Origin: an uncultured Lachnospiraceae bacterium
GTDB lineage: Bacteria > Bacillota > Clostridia > Lachnospirales > Lachnospiraceae
Direction of reading: 5' to 3'
NCBI GenBank assembly: GCA_910577765.1
Contig: CAJTOV010000019.1
Coordinates: 1-34,647 of the forward strand
Length of the DNA: 34,647 nucleotides
Part shown: positions 7,639 through 15,821 of the stretch, one piece after another
Layout: the number at the start of each line of letters is the position of its first letter
Position numbering within the stretch: position 1 is the stretch's first letter
Notes under the pieces: generated by a model
Seen by the model: the letters and a program-made list of their open reading frames with translations, nothing else
The model's database searches: none
Told to the model about the DNA's origin: nothing
Made by a program: the position numbers and the translations under genes

Positions 7639-10600
7639 AAAGTATTGAAATACAGGGATTCAAGTCATTTGCCAACAAGATCCTGTTTGAGTTCCACAAC
7701 GGTATCACAGGCATTGTAGGCCCCAACGGCAGCGGCAAAAGCAACGTGGCAGACGCGGTCCGGTGGGTCCTTGGGGAACAGAGGATTAAGCAGCTGCGGG
7801 GAGCCAGCATGCAGGACGTGATTTTTGCAGGCACCCAGATGCGCAAGCCCCAGGGCTTTGCCTATGTGGCCATTACCCTGGACAACTCGGACCACCAGCT
7901 TGCCATTGACTATGACCAGGTGACGGTAGCCAGAAGGCTCTACCGTTCCGGGGAAAGCGAATACCGGATCAACGGCAGCACCTGCCGGCTCAAGGATATC
8001 AACGAGCTGTTCTACGATACCGGTATCGGCAAGGAAGGCTATTCCATCATCGGCCAGGGCCAGATCGACAAGATCTTAAGCGGCAAGCCGGAGGAACGGC
8101 GGGAGCTTTTCGACGAGGCCGCAGGAATCGTCAAGTTCAAGCGCCGCAAGAGCATTGCCCAGAAGAAGCTGGAAGACGAGAAGCAGAACCTGGTCCGTGT
8201 AGGGGATATTCTGGCGGAACTGGAAAAGCAGGTAGGCCCCCTGGCCCGCCAGTCGGAGACTGCCAGAAAGTATCTGGCTTACAAGGAGGAACTGAAAACC
8301 TACGATGTGAACCTGTTCCTTATGGAGTCCCAGGGAATCCGGGAGATTCTTAAGGACCTGGAGGAAAAGACTGCCATTGTAAACGGGGACATGGAGGAGG
8401 CCACCCAGGCTTCACAGCGGCAGAAAAGCGAATACGACCGGCTGGAACAGGAGCTGGCCCGGCTGGAGGAAACCATTACCGGCAAACGGACCCTTCTGAA
8501 CCAGTCGGAGATGTTAAAGGGCAATCTGGAAGGCCAGATCAATGTGCTGGGCGAGCAGATCAACACGGAACAGATGAATGCGGACCATATCAATGCCCGG
8601 ATCACTGCCATCCAGAAGGAGATCGGGGAGAAGAAACAGCAGATCGAAGAGTTCCAGGCAGACAGCGAGGAGATCCGGGACGCGGCCGGGGCCAGCAGAC
8701 TCCGCCAGCAGCAGCAGGAGCTGGAGCTCCAGAAAAAGGATGAGGCCATTATGCTGCTGGACCAGCAGATCGAGGAGGCCAAGTCCAGTGTCATCGCCGG
8801 TCTCAATGAAAAGGCCTCCTTAAATGCCAGACAGCAGCGGTATGAGGCCATGCTGGAGCAGGTCCAGATGCGCCGTCTGGAGGTGTGCCAGAAGCTGTTA
8901 AAGCACAAAAGCGACGAGTCGGCCCAGGAAGAACAGCTTCTGGCAGAGCAGGAGAAGTTAGAACAGGTCCAGGCCCGTCTGGAATCCCTGGCCCTGGCCC
9001 AGACCCAAGGGGAAGCTGCCCTGGAAACCCTGCACCAGGAGATCCGCCGCCTGACCAGGAACTTAAATGAACGCCAGCAGGAGTACCGCACAGCCTACAC
9101 CCGTCTGGAATCCCTGCGGAACTTAGCCGAGCGCTACGACGGCTACGGCAACAGCATCCGCCGGGTCATGGAGGTCCGGGACCGGGTTCACGGCATCCGG
9201 GGGGTGGTGGCAGACTTAATCACCACCAGAAAGGAATACGAGACAGCCATTGAGACGGCCCTGGGAGGCAGCATCCAGAACATTGTCACCGACTCGGAGC
9301 AGACAGCCAAGTATCTGATCGAATATCTGAAAAAGAATAAATTCGGCCGGGTCACCTTCCTGCCCCTGACCAGCATCGGCCAGAAGGGGGGCTTCTCCCA
9401 GCCGGAGGCACTGAAGGAACCGGGGGTCATCGGCCTGGCCAGCGACTTGGTCCAGGTGGAACCGGAATACCAGGTGCTGGCCGGGTATCTGCTGGGCCGG
9501 GTGGTGGTGGCAGATACCATTGACCACGCCATCAGTCTGGCCAGAAAGTACCGCTATTCCCTGCGGATCGTCACCCTGGAGGGAGAACTTCTAAGCGCAG
9601 GCGGGTCCATGACCGGCGGCGCCTTTAAGAATTCCAGCAACCTGCTGGGACGGAAGCGGGAGATCGAGGAACTGGAGAAAGCCTGCGAAAAGGCCCTGCG
9701 CATAACCGAGAAGGTCCAGGAAGAACTGTCCTTAAACGAAGGCATGTTAAAGGAGAAGGAGGATGAGCTGGAAGGACTGCGAAACAGCCACCATGAGGCT
9801 TCCCTGCTTCACAATACCTTGCACATGAATGTGGGCCAGATGGAAGAGAAACGGGACGAGATCCGGGAATCCTACCAGGACCTGACCCTGGAAAATGACC
9901 AGCTGGTGGCCCAGATCCAGGAGATCGAAAAAAACCGCAGCGGTCTTTTGAAGGATACGGACACCCTGGAGCAGAAGAATCTCCAGGTGAACCAGTCCAT
10001 CAGCCAGATGAATACCCGGATGGAGGAGGAGAAAGCCCTCCGGGAGAACCTGGCCCATGCCTTAGAGGCCACCCGTCTGGAGGCCGCAGGCCTGAAACAG
10101 AAGGTGGACTTTGTCATGGAGAACATCCACCGGGTGGAGGATGAGTCGGCCCGTCTGTCGGAAGAACTTTCCGGCCTTAAGGACAGCACCGGAGGCTCCG
10201 GGCAGATCATCGAAGGAAAGCGCCGGGAGATCCTCCGCCTGCGGGAGCTGATTGACAATGCGGTCCTTCAGAAAGGAACCCTGGAACAGGAGATCCAGTC
10301 CCTGACCGGGGAGAAGGAAAGCCGGAGCCAGGAGCAGAAGGGCTTCTTTGAGAAGCGGGAGGAGCTGACCGGACGGATCTCCCGGCTGGACAAGGAGCTG
10401 TACCGGCTCCAGGGCCAGAAGGAGAAGCAGGAGGAGAAGCTGGAGACCCTGGTCAATTACATGTGGAGCGAATATGAGCTTACCTTAAGCCTGGCAGCTC
10501 CCTTGCGGAACCCGGAGCTGACGGCAGTGGCGGAAATACGCAAACGGATCGAGGAATTAAAGGGCAGTATCCGCAGCCTGGGCAATGTAAACGTCAATGC

Positions 10601-11189
10601 CATTGAGGATTACAAGGAGATATCCGAGCGTTACGAGTTCATGAAGGGCCAGCACGATGACCTGGTCAAGGCGGAGGAGACCCTGCTCCAGATCATTGAG
10701 GAGCTGGACAGCGGTATGCGCAGACAGTTCCAGGAGAAGTTTGTGGAGATCCGCCAGGAGTTTGACCGGGTGTTCCAGGAGCTGTTCGGCGGCGGCCACG
10801 GTACCCTGGAACTGATGGAAGAGATGGATATCCTGGAGGCAGGCATCCAGATCATTGCCCAGCCGCCAGGCAAAAAGCTGCAGAATATGATGCAGCTTTC
10901 CGGTGGGGAGAAGGCCCTGACTGCCATTTCCCTGCTGTTTGCCATCCAGAACTTAAAGCCCTCGCCCTTCTGTCTCCTGGACGAGATCGAGGCGGCCCTG
11001 GATGACTCCAATGTGGACCGGTTTGCCAACTATCTCCACAAGCTGACCCAGAATACCCAGTTTATTGTCATCACCCACCGGAGAGGAACCATGGTGGCCT
11101 CGGACCGGCTCTACGGCATCACCATGCAGGAAAAAGGGGTATCCACCCTGGTGTCGGTGAACCTGATTGAGGACCAGCTGGACGGGTGA
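7629..11189 (+). CDS. smc: Chromosome segregation protein SMC
   Basis: A full-length 1186-residue SMC ATPase, the core of bacterial condensin. Walker A GPNGSGKSN is at residues 31-39; long coiled coils flank a hinge around 515-640 (YDGYGNSIRR, GLASDLVQVE, GGSMTGG); the ABC signature LSGGEKALTA lies near 1090, followed by the Walker B CLLDEIEAALDD. Partner genes scpA and scpB are not in the window. It overlaps rnc and is followed by ftsY after 120 bases that hold two tandem hairpins. Confidence 0.98.
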   Translation: MYLKSIEIQGFKSFANKILFEFHNGITGIVGPNGSGKSNVADAVRWVLGEQRIKQLRGASMQDVIFAGTQMRKPQGFAYVAITLDNSDHQLAIDYDQVTVARRLYRSGESEYRINGSTCRLKDINELFYDTGIGKEGYSIIGQGQIDKILSGKPEERRELFDEAAGIVKFKRRKSIAQKKLEDEKQNLVRVGDILAELEKQVGPLARQSETARKYLAYKEELKTYDVNLFLMESQGIREILKDLEEKTAIVNGDMEEATQASQRQKSEYDRLEQELARLEETITGKRTLLNQSEMLKGNLEGQINVLGEQINTEQMNADHINARITAIQKEIGEKKQQIEEFQADSEEIRDAAGASRLRQQQQELELQKKDEAIMLLDQQIEEAKSSVIAGLNEKASLNARQQRYEAMLEQVQMRRLEVCQKLLKHKSDESAQEEQLLAEQEKLEQVQARLESLALAQTQGEAALETLHQEIRRLTRNLNERQQEYRTAYTRLESLRNLAERYDGYGNSIRRVMEVRDRVHGIRGVVADLITTRKEYETAIETALGGSIQNIVTDSEQTAKYLIEYLKKNKFGRVTFLPLTSIGQKGGFSQPEALKEPGVIGLASDLVQVEPEYQVLAGYLLGRVVVADTIDHAISLARKYRYSLRIVTLEGELLSAGGSMTGGAFKNSSNLLGRKREIEELEKACEKALRITEKVQEELSLNEGMLKEKEDELEGLRNSHHEASLLHNTLHMNVGQMEEKRDEIRESYQDLTLENDQLVAQIQEIEKNRSGLLKDTDTLEQKNLQVNQSISQMNTRMEEEKALRENLAHALEATRLEAAGLKQKVDFVMENIHRVEDESARLSEELSGLKDSTGGSGQIIEGKRREILRLRELIDNAVLQKGTLEQEIQSLTGEKESRSQEQKGFFEKREELTGRISRLDKELYRLQGQKEKQEEKLETLVNYMWSEYELTLSLAAPLRNPELTAVAEIRKRIEELKGSIRSLGNVNVNAIEDYKEISERYEFMKGQHDDLVKAEETLLQIIEELDSGMRRQFQEKFVEIRQEFDRVFQELFGGGHGTLELMEEMDILEAGIQIIAQPPGKKLQNMMQLSGGEKALTAISLLFAIQNLKPSPFCLLDEIEAALDDSNVDRFANYLHKLTQNTQFIVITHRRGTMVASDRLYGITMQEKGVSTLVSVNLIEDQLDG

Positions 11190-11233
11190 AAGCGGGAACC
11201 GTAACCGGCAGGTCCGGAAGATATAGAGAATAT

Positions 11234-11295
11234 GCAGGTGTCCGGAAGGCGCCTGCCGGCGGAATAACAGGGCAAAGGCCCGGAAGGGCCTTTGC
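11234..11295 (+). other. Two tandem GGAA-loop hairpins between smc and ftsY
   Basis: Hairpin 1 pairs GCAGGTGTCC (11234-11243) with GGCGCCTGC (11248-11256), with one bulge and one wobble, around a GGAA loop. Hairpin 2 pairs GCAAAGGCCC (11272-11281) perfectly with GGGCCTTTGC (11286-11295), again around GGAA. Neither is followed by a T run, so they are not terminators. The second ends directly before the ftsY ribosome site (AGAAAGGTG), suggesting an RNA-level role in processing or translation. Confidence 0.6.
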
Positions 11296-11309
11296 AGAAA
11301 GGTGCAGGG

Positions 11310-12239
11310 ATGGAAGAGAAGAAACGTGGATTTTTCGGCAGGCTTGTGGACGGCCTGGCCAAGACCAGGGACAACATTGTGTCCGGAATGGATTCCATAT
11401 TCAGCGGATTCTCCGCCATAGACGAGGATTTCTATGAGGAACTGGAGGAGATCCTGATCATGGGGGATTTGGGTATCCAGACCACCATGTCCATTATGGA
11501 GGATCTGCGCAGGCGGGTGAAGGAGGAGCATATCAAGGAACCGGCCCAGTGCCGGCAGATTCTGGCAGAGTCCATCCGCAGCCAGATGGATCTGGGGGAA
11601 AATGCCTATGAATTCGAGAACCACCGTTCCGTGGTTCTGGTCATCGGCGTCAACGGGGTAGGCAAGACCACCTCCGTAGGCAAGCTGGCAGGCCAGCTGA
11701 AGGACGACGGCAGGCGGGTGATTCTGGCGGCGGCGGATACCTTCCGGGCAGCGGCCATTGAGCAGCTGACCCAGTGGGCCCACAAGGCCGGTGTGGAGAT
11801 CATTGCCCAGCAGGAAGGCTCGGACCCGGCAGCAGTGATCTATGACGCGGTGGCAGCGGCCAAATCCAGGCAGGCGGATGTGCTGATCTGTGATACGGCA
11901 GGGCGGCTCCACAACAAGAAGAACCTGATGGAGGAGTTGAAAAAGATCAACCGGATCATTGACAAGGAGTATCCGGATGCCTACCGGGAGACCCTGGTGG
12001 TGCTGGACGGAACCACCGGACAGAATGCCCTGGCCCAGGCCAGACAGTTTATGGAAGTGGCGGATATTACCGGGATTATTCTTACCAAGCTGGACGGGAC
12101 TGCCAAAGGCGGGATTGCGGTGGCGATCCAGTCGGAGCTGGGGATTCCGGTAAAGTATGTGGGTGTAGGGGAGAAGATTGACGATCTCCAGAAGTTTGAT
12201 TCCGGGGATTTTGTGGAAGCGCTGTTTAAGGTAGAGTGA
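11310..12239 (+). CDS. ftsY: Signal recognition particle receptor FtsY
   Basis: FtsY (309 residues) is the membrane-associated SRP receptor GTPase that docks Ffh-bound ribosomes. It has a short N-terminus (MEEKKRGFFGRLVDGL) without a long acidic region, an N domain helix bundle, and the G domain with GVNGVGKTT near 112, ADTFRAAA, DTAGR and TKLDGTAKGG. An in-frame TTG six codons upstream is less likely than ATG 11310, which follows AAAGGTG. Its partner Ffh is encoded 15 kb away instead of nearby. Confidence 0.97.
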   Translation: MEEKKRGFFGRLVDGLAKTRDNIVSGMDSIFSGFSAIDEDFYEELEEILIMGDLGIQTTMSIMEDLRRRVKEEHIKEPAQCRQILAESIRSQMDLGENAYEFENHRSVVLVIGVNGVGKTTSVGKLAGQLKDDGRRVILAAADTFRAAAIEQLTQWAHKAGVEIIAQQEGSDPAAVIYDAVAAAKSRQADVLICDTAGRLHNKKNLMEELKKINRIIDKEYPDAYRETLVVLDGTTGQNALAQARQFMEVADITGIILTKLDGTAKGGIAVAIQSELGIPVKYVGVGEKIDDLQKFDSGDFVEALFKVE

Positions 12240-12249
12240 GGAGAACCGT

Positions 12250-13539
12250 ATGAAGGATGAAAAGTGTTTTGAAGAGCAGGAACGGCAGGGGGAGGCTGTG
12301 GCCGGGGAAACCCGGGAGCTGACCCTGGAGCGGTTTGAGGAGGCTTTTGAGCAGGTGTCCCGGGTTACCCAGGAGACCAAGCTGGTGTACAGTGAGTATT
12401 TTTCCGCGGCATGCGGGAACAAGGTGTATCTGAAGCCGGAGAATATGCAGTGTACCGGGGCTTACAAGGTGCGGGGGGCATTTTACAAGATCAGTACCCT
12501 GACCCAGGAGGAAAAGCAGCGGGGGCTGGTAACGGCTTCCGCAGGAAACCATGCCCAGGGAGTGGCTTATGCGGCCAGGATGGCAGGGATCAAGGCCACC
12601 ATTGTGATGCCCACCACCACGCCGCTGATCAAGGTGAACCGGACCAGAAGCTATGGGGCAGAGGTGGTGCTGTATGGAAGTGTGTTTGATGAGGCCTGCG
12701 AGTATGCCTGCCAGCTTGCCCGGGAGCATGGGTATACCCTGGTCCATCCCTTTGATGATCTGGATGTGGCCACGGGCCAGGGCACCATTGCCATGGAGAT
12801 CATCAAGGAGCTGCCTACGGTGGATTATATTCTGGTGCCCATCGGCGGCGGAGGCCTGTGTGCCGGGGTGTCCACCCTGGCCAAGCTTTTAAATCCCAAG
12901 ATCCGCATCATCGGGGTGGAGCCTGCCGGGGCCAACTGTATGCAGGTTTCCTTAAATCAGGGGAAGGTTACCACCCTGCCGGAAGTCAGTACCATAGCCG
13001 ACGGCACGGCTGTAAAGCGTCCCGGTGAGAAGGTGTTCCCCTACATCCGGGAGAATGTGGATGAGATTATTACGGTGGAAGATTCGGAGCTGATTGTGGC
13101 ATTTCTGGATATGGTGGAAAACCACAAGATGATCGTGGAGAATTCCGGTCTTCTGACCGTGGCGGCCCTGCGGCATCTCAATGTCCGGAAGAAGAAGATC
13201 GTGTCCATCTTAAGCGGCGGCAACATGGACGTGATTACCATGTCCTCGGTGGTGCAGCATGGCCTGATTCAGAGAGACCGGATCTTTACCGTGTCCGTGC
13301 TCCTGCCGGATACGCCCGGGCAGCTGGCCAGGGTGTCCGCACTGCTGGCCGGAGAAGGGGGCAATGTCATCAAGCTGGAGCACAACCAGTTCATCAGCAT
13401 TAACCGGAACGCGGCGGTGGAGCTCAGGATCACCCTGGAGGCAGAGGGCACGGACCACAAGAACCGGATTGTCCAGGCCCTGCAGGATGAGGGCTACCGT
13501 CCCAAGCTGGTCAAGTCCAAAGGCACTTACAGCGACTGA
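12250..13539 (+). CDS. ilvA: Threonine ammonia-lyase with C-terminal ACT domain
   Basis: A 429-residue PLP enzyme that converts threonine to 2-oxobutyrate and ammonia, feeding isoleucine synthesis or threonine fermentation. The PLP lysine is Lys73 in GAYKVRGAFYK; the phosphate-binding loop is IGGGGLCAG near residue 200. The last 80-90 residues form one ACT domain (VSVLLPDTPGQLARVSALLA), so this is the medium form, with likely amino acid control. The N-terminus has about 20 extra acidic residues. It follows ftsY by ten bases with its own GAGGAG, so it is probably cotranscribed. Biosynthetic and catabolic roles cannot be told apart from sequence. Confidence 0.93.
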   Translation: MKDEKCFEEQERQGEAVAGETRELTLERFEEAFEQVSRVTQETKLVYSEYFSAACGNKVYLKPENMQCTGAYKVRGAFYKISTLTQEEKQRGLVTASAGNHAQGVAYAARMAGIKATIVMPTTTPLIKVNRTRSYGAEVVLYGSVFDEACEYACQLAREHGYTLVHPFDDLDVATGQGTIAMEIIKELPTVDYILVPIGGGGLCAGVSTLAKLLNPKIRIIGVEPAGANCMQVSLNQGKVTTLPEVSTIADGTAVKRPGEKVFPYIRENVDEIITVEDSELIVAFLDMVENHKMIVENSGLLTVAALRHLNVRKKKIVSILSGGNMDVITMSSVVQHGLIQRDRIFTVSVLLPDTPGQLARVSALLAGEGGNVIKLEHNQFISINRNAAVELRITLEAEGTDHKNRIVQALQDEGYRPKLVKSKGTYSD

Positions 13540-13637
13540 CCGCAGGGAACAGGGGACCGTGTAAGAAATACCGGATGCCTGTATCCGGCACAAGCCAGGC
13601 ATTCGGGCAGGAAGATTCTGTGAGGGGGACAGGGGAA

Positions 13638-14891
13638 ATGGCAGACGGAAGACAAACACCGTTAATGCACAATATTCATTATTTTATCAAATGGACCATT
13701 CTGTCGGTGATTACGGGAATTGCAGTGGGAGCAGCAGGTACGGTCTTTGGCCACGGGGTGATCCTGGCCACGGATTTCTGGCAGAAGCACCACTGGACCA
13801 TATTTCTCATGCCGGCGGCAGGGCTTGTGATCGTGTGGCTGTATCATGTGTTTCACGAAGAGAAGAACCGGGGGACCAACATGGTCCTGGAGTCCATTTC
13901 CGCCGGGGAGGAAATTACCGTGGCCACAGGGCCCCTGATCTTTGTGTCCACCATTCTCAGCCATCTGGTCAGCGCCTCCGCCGGACGGGAGGGCGCGGCG
14001 CTCCAGATCGGCGGCAGTATGGGCACCCTGCTTGCCAGGGTAGTCCGTCTGGATGACAAGGACAAGAAGATCGCGGTCATGTGCGGCATGAGTGCCTGCT
14101 TTGCGGCCCTTTTCGGGACGCCTCTGGCGGCAGGGGTCTTTTCCATGGAAGTGGTCAATATCGGGGTCATCTACTATGCGGCCCTGGTGCCATGCCTGTT
14201 TGCATCCTTTATCGGGTCAGCCATATCCTCCCGGTTCGGCCTGGTGCCGGAGCACTATGAGATCGGGGCATTTATGGACTTCTCCCTGGGGGGAGCTGCC
14301 CTGGCAGTGCTTCTGGGAAGCTTCTGTGCAGTGGTGGGGATTCTGTTCTGCTCCTCCTTACATAAGACTGGCCATGCCTACCGGAAGTATTTTCCCAATG
14401 CCTATGTGCGGATTCTGGCGGGGAGTGCCATCTATATGGTGCTGACCCTGATTTTCCGGGATTTAAGCTACAATGGCGGTGGACTGCCGTTGATTGAGCA
14501 GTGCTTTGAAGGACATGAGGTGCCCTGGTATGCATTTCTGGTGAAGATTCTCTTTACTGCCGTGGCCCTGGAGGCAGGCTTTAGGGGCGGCGAGATCGTG
14601 CCGACCCTATGTGTGGGAGCTACTTTTGGCTATACGGTAGGCGCTCTTCTGGGAATGCCAACTGGGCTGTGTGCTGCCATGGGCATGGTGTGTCTGTTTG
14701 TCAGTGTCACCAACTGCCCCGTGTCCACGACCATGATGGCCTTTGAGCTGTTCGGGTTTGAGGCCATGCCTTATTTTTCCATTGCCATTGCGGTCAGCTT
14801 TACTTTGTCCGGGTATTACGGGCTGTACAGCAGCCAGCGGTTTGCCTATTCCAAGATCCGGGCGGAGTTTATTGACCGGCAGACCCACTAG
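13638..14891 (+). CDS. CLC-family anion transporter, possible fluoride/proton antiporter
   Basis: A roughly 417-residue integral membrane CLC protein with about ten or more hydrophobic segments. The gating glutamate motif is present as GREGAALQIGG (Glu118), the internal glutamate position as GVFSMEVV (Glu171), and the third filter motif as GGEIVPTLCVGA. The first motif, GSGIP in chloride types, reads GTNMV (79-83). Replacement of GSGIP by sequences such as GNNLI and of GREGP by GREG-T/V is known for CLC-F fluoride/proton antiporters, so fluoride export is plausible. I see no fluoride riboswitch in the 98 bases upstream. It is followed 14 bases later by a Crp/Fnr gene. Start chosen at ATG 13638; an upstream in-frame start at 13575 has weaker support. 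Confidence 0.85.
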   Translation: MADGRQTPLMHNIHYFIKWTILSVITGIAVGAAGTVFGHGVILATDFWQKHHWTIFLMPAAGLVIVWLYHVFHEEKNRGTNMVLESISAGEEITVATGPLIFVSTILSHLVSASAGREGAALQIGGSMGTLLARVVRLDDKDKKIAVMCGMSACFAALFGTPLAAGVFSMEVVNIGVIYYAALVPCLFASFIGSAISSRFGLVPEHYEIGAFMDFSLGGAALAVLLGSFCAVVGILFCSSLHKTGHAYRKYFPNAYVRILAGSAIYMVLTLIFRDLSYNGGGLPLIEQCFEGHEVPWYAFLVKILFTAVALEAGFRGGEIVPTLCVGATFGYTVGALLGMPTGLCAAMGMVCLFVSVTNCPVSTTMMAFELFGFEAMPYFSIAIAVSFTLSGYYGLYSSQRFAYSKIRAEFIDRQTH

Positions 14892-14905
14892 GAAGGGGGT
14901 GCGGT

Positions 14906-15619
14906 ATGACAAAAGATAATCCCCTTGCTTCGTTAGAGCTTTTTGCAGATGTGCCGTCTGCCACCCTGGATGCCCTGTGGAAGGCGGGGCGGGTCCGTGT
15001 GTTTCACAGAAAGCATATCCTGATCCATGCCAGGGAGCATGTGGGATTTGTGGCCGTGCAGCTTAGCGGCAAGTCCATTCTCTACAACCTGACCCATGAC
15101 GGGCGCAGGAAAATCGTATTCATTCTGGGCAGGGGCGCGGTTCTCAATGAGCAGGTTCTGGGCGGCGGCGCAGGCATGGGCTCCCTGTTCTGCGAAATGC
15201 TGGAGAACAGCCGGATCTTCCTGATTCCGGTGCCAAAGCTTCTGGAACTGATGGAGCAGGATTTTGCCCTGACCAGGGCGGTTCTGGCGGCCCAGGAGAA
15301 GAAAATCTGGCGCATGGCCCACCAGCTTAAGAATACCATGGGCAGTATTTACCTGGAGCGGAAGCTGGCAGCCAAGCTGTGGAAGCTGGCCAGGGATTTC
15401 GGTGTGCCGGTGCCGGAAGGCATTGAGATTAACGTAAATCTGCCTATTACCCTTCTGGCAGACATGCTGGGGGCGCCCAGGGAAACCACCTCCCGGATCT
15501 GTAAGCTGTTTATGGATGCAGGACTGATTACCATCAGCAAAAAGCGGATCACCGTGACGGCGCCGGAGCGGATGGCCCACTTTTATAAGACCGGGGACAT
15601 GGGGGAAGAAAGTGTGTAA
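14906..15619 (+). CDS. Crp/Fnr-family transcriptional regulator
   Basis: A 237-residue regulator with an N-terminal cyclic-nucleotide-type beta-roll (about 10-120), a dimer helix (120-160) and a C-terminal winged helix (about 165-225). The recognition helix LGAPRETTSRICKLF has Arg-Glu and a following Arg at the spacing used by E. coli CRP to read TGTGA. There is no N-terminal cysteine cluster as in Fnr (one Cys in the sensor domain), so the signal is not a classical oxygen-sensing cluster; heme, nitric oxide or a small ligand are possible. Sits 14 bases after the CLC gene and directly before the asr operon, whose upstream palindrome matches the predicted specificity. Confidence 0.9.
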   Translation: MTKDNPLASLELFADVPSATLDALWKAGRVRVFHRKHILIHAREHVGFVAVQLSGKSILYNLTHDGRRKIVFILGRGAVLNEQVLGGGAGMGSLFCEMLENSRIFLIPVPKLLELMEQDFALTRAVLAAQEKKIWRMAHQLKNTMGSIYLERKLAAKLWKLARDFGVPVPEGIEINVNLPITLLADMLGAPRETTSRICKLFMDAGLITISKKRITVTAPERMAHFYKTGDMGEESV

Positions 15620-15702
15620 GCTGCACAAATCTTCCGGCGGTCCCTGGGGGCTTCCTTGTGGGAACAGACAGAAAACATTCCCTTTCCGCCATAGAAATTG
15701 AC

Positions 15703-15733
15703 AAATCTGTGACAATCGTCACGGATTTTTTTT
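15703..15733 (+). terminator. Apparent terminator after the Crp/Fnr gene, overlapping an operator
   Basis: AATCTGTGAC (15704-15713) pairs with GTCACGGATT (15718-15727) with one wobble around an AATC loop, and T residues run from 15726 to 15733. As RNA this is a compact terminator hairpin. The same bases form a CRP-type DNA palindrome, described separately. Confidence 0.65.
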
Positions 15734-15750
15734 GTTTCCGCTGGTAAACT
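15708..15750 (+). promoter_or_regulatory. CRP-type operator and extended -10 promoter of the asr operon
   Basis: TGTGA-CAATCG-TCACG (15708-15723) differs by one base from the CRP consensus TGTGA-N6-TCACA. A TGG-TAAACT element (15742-15750) forms an extended -10 without a good -35, typical of activator-dependent promoters. With a start near 15757 the palindrome is centred at -41.5, the class II activator position. A perfect-looking TTGACA at 15698-15703 has no good -10 at 17-18 bases and is probably incidental. The leader to asrA is about 65 bases. Confidence 0.7.
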
Positions 15751-15821
15751 GTTATCAGCAGGCTGGTCTGTGAAATCCCAGTGACCCAGCCACACGATTC
15801 TATCAGGAAAGGAGTTCCCCT

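Noticed and set aside
10953..12422. Long antisense open frame opposite the end of smc, ftsY and the start of ilvA
   Set aside because: It is a shadow of GC-rich coding sequence; the + strand genes are clearly real and the antisense product has no recognisable domain.
13540..13637. Fluoride riboswitch ahead of the CLC gene
   Set aside because: The conserved opening and pseudoknot segments of the fluoride riboswitch are not visible by eye in these 98 bases, and no other long structure is convincing.
15698..15703. TTGACA as -35 of the asr promoter
   Set aside because: No acceptable -10 lies 16-18 bases downstream; the extended -10 at 15742-15750 with the CRP-type site explains the region better.
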